64,000 nucleotides of DNA from Endothia cerciana. Lineage: Eukaryota > Ascomycota > Sordariomycetes > Diaporthales > Cryphonectriaceae. Position 1 is the first letter of the stretch. The number at the start of each line of letters is the position of its first letter. Position numbers and translations under genes: made by a program. Where the stretch lies: positions 248,001 through 312,000 of the forward strand of contig JALRMH010000042.1 of NCBI GenBank assembly GCA_026119935.1, written 5' to 3'. The notes beneath the pieces are model-generated. The model saw nothing but the letters and a program-made list of their open reading frames with translations, ran no database searches and was not told the DNA's origin. This document shows positions 23,984 through 34,093 of the stretch, in pieces.

Positions 23984-25282
23984 TGGTGTAATGACATATA
24001 CAATTATCTGTCTGGGTCTGGGTCTACTGTACCATGGTGGGAATGTCCTCATCCAGCTCTCGCACGCTGGTCTAATCAATCTCGGCCTCGAGGCAGTGAG
24101 CGGATGGTTGAGCCGCAGTTGCACGATACCAGAAGCTGACTGGGCGTCGTATGTATTATTAACGATATGAAGAGACGATTTTGCATGGATGTCACAGCAT
24201 CCTCCGTATGCAGAAAGGAAGACGAGGTCGGATAAACTGGAAATGAACTGCGGGAACTGATTGGAGGATTTTTTTCCCCGCCGAAGAGCCGCTGGAAATG
24301 TCATCCTGCTCGCACCCCCACCTACGCATACTCTTGAGGGGGGGGGGGGCCGGGCGCCTAAGTCACTTGGGGGCGTCCAGTTTGGGGGGCACGCTGGGGG
24401 ATTCAGTGGGGGGGCATGCTTGGGGGGGGGCGGAGGGGGGTGTTCCTGCGGAGGTCTGCCACCCCAGGGTCCCACTGAGCCCCGTCCTCAGCCTTTTCCG
24501 GCGTGGGGTTACGGCAGGGGATCACAGTCTCCAGAAGGCATGTGTCGAGGAGCACGGCATTCCTTGATGGATGGGATTTTTGCAGCCCTTCTCTTCTCTT
24601 TCTCTTCCTTGCTTCCTCCCCACCGTCTTTCAGGCAGCATCGTCAGTCTCGACGCGACCACGAGGGACCTTTGGTGGGGGTGGAATCATCAGTATAGATA
24701 GATATCCGAAACAGCTGGCGACGGTATCGAGAGGTCAGTTCTATCCTCCTCTCCCGGTGAGCAAGCCGCGGGCAGCAGTCCACCCCTCGAAAACCCACAA
24801 TTCACGTCATCGTCCTCCACCTTGCGCCTCCTCCACAACACCATCACTTACTCGAGTCCACAGCACCTCCGGGTTCAGGTCTAGCGGCCACCTCCCACGA
24901 TGTTGTCTTCCTGACCCTTTTTTCTTCTTCTTCTTGGTTTTGGTTTTTTTTTTTTTTGGGTGGTTTTTTGCCATCCCCTCCCTCTGCCCGCCCTCCCCTA
25001 AGTTAAGTGCCGTGTTCTTGAAGGACCCCATCTCAAGCGCTAAACCGACCGTCCCCCTCAGATCAGAATAGCCCCTGGTCGTGTCGTATACCGGCGCGCG
25101 CTTACCACCCGGGATCTTTGCTCGCTGTCGCCGTCGCATCCTCCTTCTTGCGCCGTCAGGTCAGGCTCCGTCAGGGCCTCCTTCCTGCGCCCTGCTCCTG
25201 GCAGACCGTCCCGACGGGTATCCTCCACCACGAGGATCCTTTCGCGTACCTCTCTCCGGCCCCTACCCCGGCGGTATACAAG
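23984..25282. other. Intergenic: MHYT gene 3' flank and GUT2 promoter
   Basis: 1.3 kb. It contains two G runs (G12 at 24338-24349, G9 at 24422-24430) within a G-rich + strand block, and a TTC/T-rich block around 24925-24960. No gene was recognised. The GUT2 frame stays open upstream of its ATG back to about 25118. Confidence 0.6.
24338..24441 (+). repeat. G-rich block with long G runs
   Basis: At least five runs of four or more G within about 100 nt, including G12 and G9. It meets the usual G-quadruplex pattern on the + strand. Confidence 0.75.
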
Positions 25283-27389
25283 ATGCCCGCCTTCACAAGA
25301 GCTGCCCGCCCCGGCCTGCTACGGCGGCTTGCCCTCCCAGCCTCGATCGCAACTGCTGCCGGTGGTCTTCTCGTCTACACATACCGTCCTCGCGAGATAC
25401 CCGGCCATGAGCCACCAGCCGTCCCTCCCATATACGGCGCTGACGGCAACTTCAGACCACCGCGTTTCCCCCGCGAGAAGTCTCGTCTGGAACAGATAGC
25501 AGACCTCAAGAAGAGCGCCGCCGGGTCTGGGGAGTACGACGTCTTGGTTATAGGCGGCGGCGCGACGGGCTCCGGTGTCGCCCTTGACGCCGCCACCCGC
25601 GGTCTCAGGGTCGCCCTCGTCGAGCGCGACGACTTCAGCTCCGGCACCAGCAGCAAGAGCACAAAGCTCGTACACGGTGGCGTCCGCTACCTCGAGAAGG
25701 CCGTCTGGAACCTCGACTACGCCCAGTATCAGCTCGTGAGGGAGGCCCTGAAGGAGCGCAAGTACTTCCTACAGACTGCGCCGCACCTCAGCATGTGGCT
25801 TCCGATCATGCTGCCTCTCGACAGGTGGTGGAAGATTCCTTACTACTGGGCCGGTACCAAGTTTTATGACCTCCTGGCCGGGAGCGAGGGTATCGAGAGC
25901 TCCTACTTCCTCACCAAGAGCAAGGCCATCGACGCCTTCCCCATGCTCAAGAGGACGGACCTGGTCGGCGCCTTGGTCTACTACGACGGCGCACACAACG
26001 ATTCCCGCATGAACGTCTCCATAGCAATGACCGCGGCCCTGTACGGTGCAACCACCGTCAACCACATGGAGGTCACAGGTCTCGACAAGGATGCCAGCGG
26101 CAGGCTCTGCGGTGCCAAGGTCAAGGACCTGGTCCCGGAGAGGGATGGCAAGGCCGGCGAGGAGTTTAACATCAGGGCAAGGTGTATCATCAACTGCACG
26201 GGCCCCTTCACCGACGGGATCCGGAAGCTCGACAACCAGGATTGCAAAGAGATCGTTGCGCCTGCCTCTGGTGTGCACATTATCCTTCCTGGGTACTACA
26301 GCCCTGGCAAGATGGGCCTGCTCGACCCATCTACCTCGGATGGCCGTGTCATCTTCTTCCTCCCCTGGCAGGGCAACACGATCGCCGGTACGACGGACAA
26401 ACCGGCATCCATCTGCAAAGATCCTCTTCCCGATGATGAGTCGATCAAATGGATCCTGAACGAGATCCGGCACTACCTCTCACCCGACATCAATGTACGG
26501 GAAGGAGACGTTCTGGCTGCCTGGTCTGGACTCCGGCCTCTGGTCAAGGATCCCAAGGCCAAGAACACCGAGTCTCTTGTTCGCAATCATCTGATCGATA
26601 TCTCTGATTCCGGCCTGGTGACCTGCGCTGGTGGGAAATGGACAACCTACCGGCAGATGGCCGAGGAGTGTGTCGACGCCGCTGTCAAGGAATTCGGGCT
26701 GAAGACAAGCCCGGTCGTAGATGCTCCTCGTGTGAGCGGCACGGATATCATCGACGACGGCGCCATACTGGACGGTTCATGCCAGACGCACAAGGTCAGG
26801 CTGATAGGCGCCCACGGGTTCAGCCGCACCCTTTTCATCCATATCATACAGCACTTCGGTGTCGAGACCGATGTAGCCAAGCATCTTACAGAGAGCTATG
26901 GTGATCGCGCCTGGACTGTTGCTGCCTTGTGCAGACCGACGGACCAGCGCTTTCCCGCGCGGGGCGAGCGCATCTCCCAGCTTTATCCCTTCGTCGATGG
27001 CGAGATTCGTTATGCCGTCCGCCATGAGTACGCCCAGACCGCGGTCGACGTGCTAGCCAGGAGGACGAGGTTGGCATTCCTGAACGCCCAAGCCGCGCTC
27101 GAGGCACTCCCTAAGGTGATTGATGTCATGGCCGAAGAGCTCAAGTGGGACAAGAGGCGACAGGAGGTGGAATGGAAAGACAGTAGGTCACTGCCTGGCG
27201 ACCCGGGATCTGGCACGAGTGATCAAGCTAACCCCTCTGGCAGCTGTTGCGTTCCTCGAGTCGATGGGACTGCCCAAGCCGATGCTCAACGCAACGCGGA
27301 AGCAGGTCGAGCAGGCCAAGCTCGATTTCACCACCTCTGAGGAGTTCAAGCTCTACGCAAGACATAATAAGCCCGTAGACGTCGAGTGA
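25283..27389 (+). CDS. GUT2: FAD-dependent glycerol-3-phosphate dehydrogenase, mitochondrial
   Basis: Oxidises glycerol 3-phosphate to dihydroxyacetone phosphate at the mitochondrial inner membrane, passing electrons to ubiquinone (glycerol use and the NADH shuttle). Exons 25283-27182 and 27244-27389, intron 61 nt, 681 codons. It has an Arg-rich N-terminal presequence followed by a hydrophobic stretch (ASIATAAGGLLVYTY), then the FAD fold DVLVIGGGATGSGVALDAATRG (about residue 90). The family signature GTSSKSTKLVHGGVRYLEKA and the glycerophosphate-oxidase motif WSGLRPLVKDP...HLIDISDSGLVTCAGGKWTTYR are present, with the helical C-terminal domain. No EF-hand was seen, unlike the animal enzyme. 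The intron places VAFLESMGLPKPMLN after EVEWKD. Confidence 0.95.
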
Positions 27390-28969
27390 GGCGGCTTGTC
27401 TTGCTGCCGACGGAGCCGTCTGGCCCTTGAGCACGATGTCAACAACATTGGGGTCGGCGTATGGATACAGACACTGCTCTGATCTTCTGTTTCTTCCTTT
27501 CTCTCTGGCAGTTGACGAGACCCCGGTTTGCGACCACTTCTTCAGCCTTGGCCGAGAGATGATCATATATACACAAGACATTATAGAAGGCAGGTCAGTG
27601 TCACGTGCCACGGGCATGATGTATGTACAGCAGTTCCTGCCATTTCGAAAAATCCAATCTTGTAATCGCCATTCGACTCGTTACTCCCCCCCTCCGTTCC
27701 CGCCAGGTCCATTCTGTGATCTGTGAGGTTTCCCCTTTTTCAATTGCCATGTTTCTCACCCTCTCGCCTCTCGCGTATCGCTGCCATTCGATGTCTCACG
27801 CCCGGGGAGGCCTAGTTGTGTATCTCCCGAGACAAGGCTAAACACAGCACTGTCGTATCCCTTACGGCAGGACTCTGCGTAACGCGGCTAATGCAGCTTG
27901 GCTGGTCTGTCTTGTTCCACCACCATCAGGCCCACTTATATACAGACCACACGATGATATACTTACAGCCGGTGGCCGGTTGTCAGGTGTGTTTCAGGAG
28001 GGTAGCATCAAGTAAGCTTCCTTCAGCTCTGTCTAAGGCCCCTCGTCGTTCAGAAATATCGTCTGTCTTTGTCCATCTGCCGTCGCGCCACTTAGGAACG
28101 TCTCAGCGGCGACCTGACGTCGCACGGATCTGCCTTTTTTTTTCTTCTTTTCTCTCGTTCTGATCGTACCTGGTGGGCCAGATTCACCCGTGTGTCTTTT
28201 GGGGGGGGGGGGGGAGGGTTGACTGGGCTGCCCTGTACCAGCCGGTAAACAGCCTCTCAGGGTGGCGTCGACCGCACATTGATAATCATGGTACTGATCT
28301 TCTGGCGGTGAGGAAGCGAAAGGCTCGGAGGCCCCGTCGTGAACAAACTCGTGTGGTTGGTAGAGGGGGCTCCCATGGCCCGTGGGCATTGCCGGGTCAT
28401 CCGATGGCATCACAACAGGTCACAAGGAGAGGCAGGGTTGACATAGGCATAAGTGGGAAGATATATGTGGTGATGTCATCAACGTAGACATTAGTTGAGG
28501 TCGCCCTCGCGGGCTGTCCAACAGCCCTTTCTTCCCAGGGCCAGGACGCTGTCTAACAGGTATTTTTGTGTCATGATGCATTTGTTCCTTCCGCCTCCCG
28601 ACCTAGTATCCAACTCTGAAAAGCCGTAACATGCCTATTTTCATGAACCACCTCTGTATCCCGTAACCCAAATCACCTGCGCCTCCATACACCCCCATAT
28701 GAGAACAGACCCGAGATAACTCCATACGATGCAAATCGTGAAGGGTGAAAAGTGATCATTGACGTAACCCGAAATCCCCATCGGCAGACAAGATGAAGCC
28801 AGAGGCGGTATTATCATCATCCAAAAAAAACGCCTCGCCGGGAGAAAGCCGACCATCCCGTCTATTTTTGCTTTCTCGATATGCATAGTTTGTTCAGAAC
28901 GCCGGAAGCAAAGAAACATCCTAGGAATGTGGTGTGAGAGAAGGATAGTAGTAGAGAGGCAAGAGATGC
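27390..28969. other. Intergenic: convergent 3' flanks of GUT2 and the minus-strand ORF
   Basis: 1.6 kb without a recognised gene. It contains a T-rich block ending near 28150 and a G14 run (28201-28214). Confidence 0.6.
28201..28214. repeat. G14 homopolymer
   Basis: Fourteen consecutive G following a T-rich block, between GUT2 and the minus-strand ORF. Confidence 0.9.
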
Positions 28970-29788
28970 TCATCGCCCCTCTGGTGTGAAAGGATTGAAA
29001 CCGGCATAAGACGTCGGTGAGGTTGACGGCATCTCATCAGGCGCCGGCCCGCCAGGACTGAAGACACGCTGCAACAGACTGCGCTTGGAGCGGCTGGCAC
29101 GTCTCTGCCGGTATGATGCAGACGTCTCCGCATGTGTGGGCTTGCGGTTCAGAAACGCATTCCAGCCGTACAAATCCTCATCAGGAGACATGACCCTGAA
29201 AGCGGCAGCATCCAAGCCGACCGTACTGTACGAGTGATGTCCGGACGCATCGACATCCATGGGAGTTCCGAGATGGTTGGCAAGGTCGGTGAGCTGGACC
29301 CCCTGGAATGAGGTATCGAGAGGCTCGAGGGCGATCCTCTTCCTAGGTGGTGCTGAGCTGCTGCTGCTGCTGTCCGTGTCGCTGTCCGTGCCCGACATGT
29401 CGGTGTTGACGTCGCCCAGCTCCGGCGTCGGGATCTCCGGGATGCAGTCCTCCTGGATGCAGTCCTCGCTGGTGGTGCTGTGGCGGCGGTACTCCACGTC
29501 AGACCGCAGCAGAGGCGCTGTCTGTATCTCAGGCCTTGATTGGCTGGTATTCCTCAAGACAAGCTGCTGAGGCATGTTCCGCGTTCGTCCCCGCCCAAAC
29601 CTCCTCTCCTTCGTCGTCGATGCAGCAAAGCTGAAATCCGAACTGAAATTCGGATACTCTGGCCACTGGCCTTTTGCGGCCACGCCACCCCTATGGCCCT
29701 CTTCCCCATTATGAATGCCCCAGGTGGTCGGTGCGCCGATCGGCATGGATAGTCGTCGGCCGGGATGAGGCTCTTCCCATTCTTGCAT
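28970..29788 (-). CDS. Uncharacterised ORF in frame downstream of the RGS gene
   Basis: Open frame of 273 codons from the first ATG (29788). The same frame is open further back to the TGA (29882-29884) that ends the RGS protein, so RGS and this ORF are in one frame separated by a single stop codon. The protein is mostly hydrophilic: Ser/Asp-rich (SGTDSDTDSSSSSSAPPRKR), then more ordered segments such as GLDAAAFRVMSPDEDLYGWNAFLNRK, a basic stretch RQRRASRSKRSLLQRVF, and an end in AGFNPFTPEGR. Its residue composition reads as real coding sequence. It may be a separate gene with a very short leader, a C-terminal extension of the RGS protein made by stop-codon readthrough or an unseen splice, or a formerly fused tail. 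No domain was recognised. Confidence 0.55.
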   Translation of the reverse strand: MQEWEEPHPGRRLSMPIGAPTTWGIHNGEEGHRGGVAAKGQWPEYPNFSSDFSFAASTTKERRFGRGRTRNMPQQLVLRNTSQSRPEIQTAPLLRSDVEYRRHSTTSEDCIQEDCIPEIPTPELGDVNTDMSGTDSDTDSSSSSSAPPRKRIALEPLDTSFQGVQLTDLANHLGTPMDVDASGHHSYSTVGLDAAAFRVMSPDEDLYGWNAFLNRKPTHAETSASYRQRRASRSKRSLLQRVFSPGGPAPDEMPSTSPTSYAGFNPFTPEGR

Positions 29789-29881
29789 GCGCACATCGTC
29801 AAGAGGCGTTGCGACGGTCTCAAAGAAGGGTGTTGGTTTCGTGTTGGAGGAGGTGGTAGGTAGTGGCGGGACCTGTCGCCC

Positions 29882-30898
29882 TCATAAGCCGGCAGCCGAC
29901 GTCGCGGCGCTGGTGATGGAGCTGCTGGTCGCCCGGTGAGTGGACCGAGATCTCCTGCCCAGGCCCAGCTTGGCGCCGACCTTCTTCCAACCGTTGCTGT
30001 GCGCACTGATGGCCTTGTGAAGGGATCCAGGCTGTGCGGCAAAGGCCCATTCTGGGGTGGGCGGGGTAGTGGGTGGCGTCATAGGTTCCGTCGTGGGTGG
30101 GGAGTTCGCCTCGCTGTCGTCACTCATGTCCTCCCTGTCGCATGGCTCGCTCATCGTGGAGGCGGCGTGGGTGCTGGCCTCGCTCCGGCGGCTCATGTTG
30201 ATGCTCAGGTGAGGGAGGAACGACGTCCTGGGGGACCGGCTGGAGTCGTACTTGGGGGTTATATCCCTGGAAGACCGGGAGCGTGACCTGCTGTGTCTCG
30301 ACTCCGAGGAAGACTTCTCCTCGAGGAAATCGGTTTGGAACTGCGAGAAGGAGCCCACGAAGGGGACGAGGACGGAGTCGCTCATGAGCTCGTAGACGAT
30401 CTTGACAGCCTCATCAAGCTCAGACGGGTCGGGAGGTGGGGGTCCGCATTGGAGGCTCAGCAGGCGGTCACGGACGTGGGCCGGGAGGTTGACCTCGCGA
30501 GAAGCGTAGGGCTGGATGTAGGCCTGGATGAGCTTGTGCCACAGACCGGTGACGTGCTCGCCATAGTCCAAGGAGTTTTGTGGGGACTGTGAGCATGCGA
30601 GTCTGTAGCGGTCGGCCTCCATGGTGAACTCGAGGGTCTCGAGGCAGTGGTTCTGGGAGAGGTATGCCATGAAAGCACTGAGGGTGTAGGGCTGGGGCGC
30701 CGAATCCGTGAGGATCTCCTGTAGGGAGGGCATCCGCATCCCGACAGACGGTGCCAGGCTGACAGGCCTGGATGAAACCATGGTCGTTGAATCACCGCCA
30801 GGGCGGGCTTGTGCTGATGGTTCTGGTGATTGTTCCCTCGGAGAGGGACTTGGGGTCAAATAGGCGGGAGCGTGACTTCGTACCCTCGTTCTTGTCAT
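29882..30898 (-). CDS. RGS-domain regulator of G-protein signalling (RgsA-like)
   Basis: Single-exon frame of 338 codons. Residues about 56-190 form an RGS domain: MPSLQEILTDSAPQPYTLSAFMAYLSQNHCLETLEFTMEADRY, later ASREVNLPAHVRDRLLSL and ELDEAVKIVYELMSDSVLVPFVGS. RGS proteins speed GTP hydrolysis on G-alpha subunits. The short form, with the domain near the N-terminus and a Ser/Arg-rich tail, resembles Aspergillus RgsA, which acts on GanB in stress and carbon sensing; that match is from memory of the family, not a search. The tail includes SRHSRSRSRSSRD and GWKKVGAKLGLGRRSRS and ends in a rare TTA codon followed by TGA. No convincing donor was found that would splice around the TGA. A large gene-free region lies upstream, so a long leader with introns is possible. 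Confidence 0.85.
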   Translation of the reverse strand: MTRTRVRSHAPAYLTPSPSPREQSPEPSAQARPGGDSTTMVSSRPVSLAPSVGMRMPSLQEILTDSAPQPYTLSAFMAYLSQNHCLETLEFTMEADRYRLACSQSPQNSLDYGEHVTGLWHKLIQAYIQPYASREVNLPAHVRDRLLSLQCGPPPPDPSELDEAVKIVYELMSDSVLVPFVGSFSQFQTDFLEEKSSSESRHSRSRSRSSRDITPKYDSSRSPRTSFLPHLSINMSRRSEASTHAASTMSEPCDREDMSDDSEANSPPTTEPMTPPTTPPTPEWAFAAQPGSLHKAISAHSNGWKKVGAKLGLGRRSRSTHRATSSSITSAATSAAGL

Positions 30899-31738
30899 GT
30901 CTCCGCCGCGAGATGACAGTCGTCAATCACAATAGCCGGGGGGGGGGGGGAGGGTTCTCGGGCCTGACGGATCCAGAAACCCAGACGGAGAGGCTTAGTT
31001 TCCGCGAAGGAGACTCATCCGGCCGGTCGAGGGCTGTGTCTCTTGTCGAAACGTGGCAGAGCCTGAAGCCAGGTAGCGACCGGGGGGGGGGGGGGCGGAC
31101 CAGCGGTAGAGGCTGAGAGGGTTGAGGCAACGCGGCCAAGTACAGAAGAGGTCTACAGGAATCTGTACCCAACTGCCGAGGGCCAACCAGGGGGAGAGGT
31201 CCGGAGACGGACCTGCTGATGAGCGGCGGGGAGTCGTCCCAAGAGAGAAGAGCCTGGATGGAGTTTGGGCTGCAGGCAGCCTGTTGGCACGTCTCGGGGG
31301 GCGGGGGGGTGTCCAGACGCAGAGCCTAGGTACCTAAATGCTACCGAGAGAGTCACTGCAGCCGACGGGAGGGACGGTCGATCGAGGAATGAACGGAGAA
31401 TGAGCCGGGTTCGCCTGTCCCGTCGCGTTCAGGAGTGTTGTGGTGGTGGATGGTGTGGGTGTCGGCTCACGATACCGAAGTCCAGCTCGTAGTGAGGTCC
31501 GCGTCGGGGATAGGATCGAAAGAGTGAACCTTATGGCTGTTCGTCGTAATGGTGGTGGCGGGCGGGGAGAAAGGAAGAGGCTGTCTGGGAGGGGGACAGA
31601 AGGGATAAAAAAAGGATGATGGAGTGTGCAGACGGCAGTTGGTTTTGACAATAGCAAGATGCGGTCTTGGTCAGATCGGATATCTGGGACGAGACAAGTA
31701 GGGCCAGGAGGGCGACCGGGAGGGCAGAGGGATGGATG

Positions 31739-31780
31739 ATCAATGGATGATGATCAATGGATGATAATCAATGGACGATG
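31739..31780 (+). repeat. Tandem 14-mer, three copies
   Basis: Three adjoining copies of ATCAATGGATGATG with one or two differences each. Confidence 0.8.
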
Positions 31781-32895
31781 GCCCTGGGGGTGGTGTGTGT
31801 GGTGGATGGGTGTGTGTGGTGGTTGATGAATGGGCAGTGGGCAGTGAGTGGGCAGTGATGAAGAAGGGCGGCCAGGGATGGGACGGGCCAGGTAGGGTGT
31901 TTCTGGAATGCGCGTGGAAGAGTCTGCGGGCAAGGGGGGGGGGCCCTGGTGGGATGTCATGGTGGGAAGGAGACGCTCTGTAGGGGGTCACTGGGGGTCT
32001 TTAGGGGGCAGGTGGGGCAGGTGGACTGGTGGACTGGTGGATTGGTGGGCCGGGGTGAGGGCGGCAGGGCGAGACAAGGGTGGGTTGGGGGAGGGGGGTG
32101 GGCGTCTGCTTGGTCCTGCTGGGCCGCTGATCAGCCTGTGTTCGGCGAGGGGGGCAGGAGAGGCAGCAGGCCGCGTGCAGGGTTACAGCACAGTCAGGAT
32201 GCACAGCTAAGCGGGCCCGGCAAGGTTCTCGCCTCCCCACCACCCACTCCACCATCAGACATAGCAGCCCTGATCCAGGCGGCTTGCAGGGCCCTGACGG
32301 GTCCTGATTGGGACGTTGAGAGGTGCCCAAGTGGGGCTCAGGAAGTGGACCGGAGGGGACAGAGGAGAGGACAGGAAGAGGGAGAGGCGCACGCTCGCGC
32401 GAGAGGGAGAGAGAGACACACCGATCGGGTGTGAGTGGTTGGTTGCGTTGCGACTTTGGCCGGGCGCAGCAGCTCTGCCGTCTCGTCACTGCTACGGTGG
32501 TGTCGCATCTGCTCGGTTAGTTCAGCTGGGCCAGAGGGGTACCACAGTAGTAGACAAGCTTCACCCTTCCCTTGATAGGTGTTCCAGTCCTCTGTCTCTC
32601 GAGTATTTCGATACAAGCCGGGCTGCATTACCGTGACACTGGGGACCACGCACGAACGGAAACTGGAAGAACAGGAGAAGGACGGTGAACCACAACGGCC
32701 AACAACCAAGGTCGACCTCTTGCTTGGCTTGGCTTGGCGAGACACGGCGGGGCGGGTGGGCTCGGGCGGCACCAGCAACGGCCAGCCAGAAGCACAGCAC
32801 AGCACAGCACAACCTGAGGACAAGGATGGGGGACAAAGACCATCTCATCTGCCAGGACAGGACTGGGTCCTCAGGTGGTCTGATGGCGCCAACTA

Positions 32896-32898
<3 letters not shown>

Positions 32899-32929
<31 letters not shown>
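32899..32929. repeat. T31 homopolymer
   Basis: Thirty-one consecutive T on the + strand followed by a CT-rich stretch. It could be the A-tail of a retroposed sequence on the minus strand, but no flanking element or target duplication was recognised. Confidence 0.85.
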
Positions 32930-34054
32930 CCTTTCTTCCTTCTTCTTTCTCTCTTCCTTTGTTCCCGTGTTCCAGTAGTTGTCGCCTGCTGGCGCGGCTG
33001 GTGTGGGCCGCCCCAGGCCAGGCCAAGGCCGCCTGGTGCCAAACGGAACAGTACTGACGGAGACAGATGGCTGAAGAGGAGTGGAGAGGAACAGAGAGGA
33101 TGCGTTTCGAGCCCAAAAAAAGAAGCGCGTGTGGCCGCATCATGGCCGCCCTACCCATGTAAAATGATCTGTAGTCAGGGCGGCATTCCATACCACGAGG
33201 CGCCGGCTTGGGGGTGTGGGGGGTGAGTACATACCGTGTGTAGGCAAGGTCAGGTCACCTCACTCACCACCTGAGCTGCTGGGCTCTGTTGCCCTCTCTA
33301 CCTTGGCACGCCCCCGTGAGACAAAGAGACAGGACACACAACTCCCGAACATCGGTGCCGTCCTTTTTGGTTTCGTGCTACGGGCCGGGCATACACGGCA
33401 TGTAGCAAACTGACGTAGCGGCTGAGACAAACCACCTAGCCATGACCGCATCCAAATCCCGCAACCGGAATGTAAACCCCAAAAACGCTACGGATGCAGG
33501 CGGGCTTGCGGCGTCACGGCAGATACAGATAACACAATCGATGGTGGGGGGGTCTGAGATGATCGAAAGCTCTGGCGGCGGCGGCCGCACTCCGCCTCCC
33601 GGCGAGAACCCGCGATCGCGACGAGGCGAGGAAGAGGAGGACCCCACGAGGCCTTGCCTGGTATGGGACGGGGCCCGTCTGATCACCCATCGGAGACGCC
33701 CCTACTGCTGGGACGTCACCCTAAAAGGAGCCTGACCAGCTGACCTGACCTATGATCCGGCCCCACGTCACGGCGGAGGCGATGGCATTCACGAGTAAGT
33801 CCTCCGGCCAAAGCATGGACTTCTGCGAGGACACCGCAGCCGAGGTCCATCTTCACCATCTAACCCTATGGGAGATGTGAGATCATACATCACTTCTTAC
33901 CGTACTGGGGATGGTTCACCCTCTGGTGATATATCTCTGCACGTCCCTCTAGACTGCGACCCAGCCTGACCCCGACGACATATTGCGCAACTGGCCGTCC
34001 AGGCGGCAAATTCCTGCATCTTGGGTACTGTGTCCCCGTCCCGCCCGTGCAGCC

Positions 34055-34092
<38 letters not shown>
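34055..34092. repeat. (GAC)12 microsatellite
   Basis: Twelve uninterrupted GAC units. The frames through it encode poly-Asp, poly-Thr or poly-Arg on one strand and poly-Val on the other, and none belongs to a believable gene. Confidence 0.9.

Positions 34093-34093
<1 letters not shown>

Noticed and set aside
29882..29990. A spliced intron removing the TGA after the RGS frame
   Set aside because: Only GTCGGC, GTCCAC and GTCGGCTG-like donors occur, none with a fitting branch site, so I did not join the two frames.
31908..32434. Overlapping Gly/Trp/Arg-rich frames
   Set aside because: Low-complexity GGTGG-type repeats are open in several frames at once; nothing supports a gene.
32899..32929. 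T31 run as the poly(A) tail of a retroposon
   Set aside because: No retroelement reading frame, processed-gene similarity or target-site duplication was found beside it.
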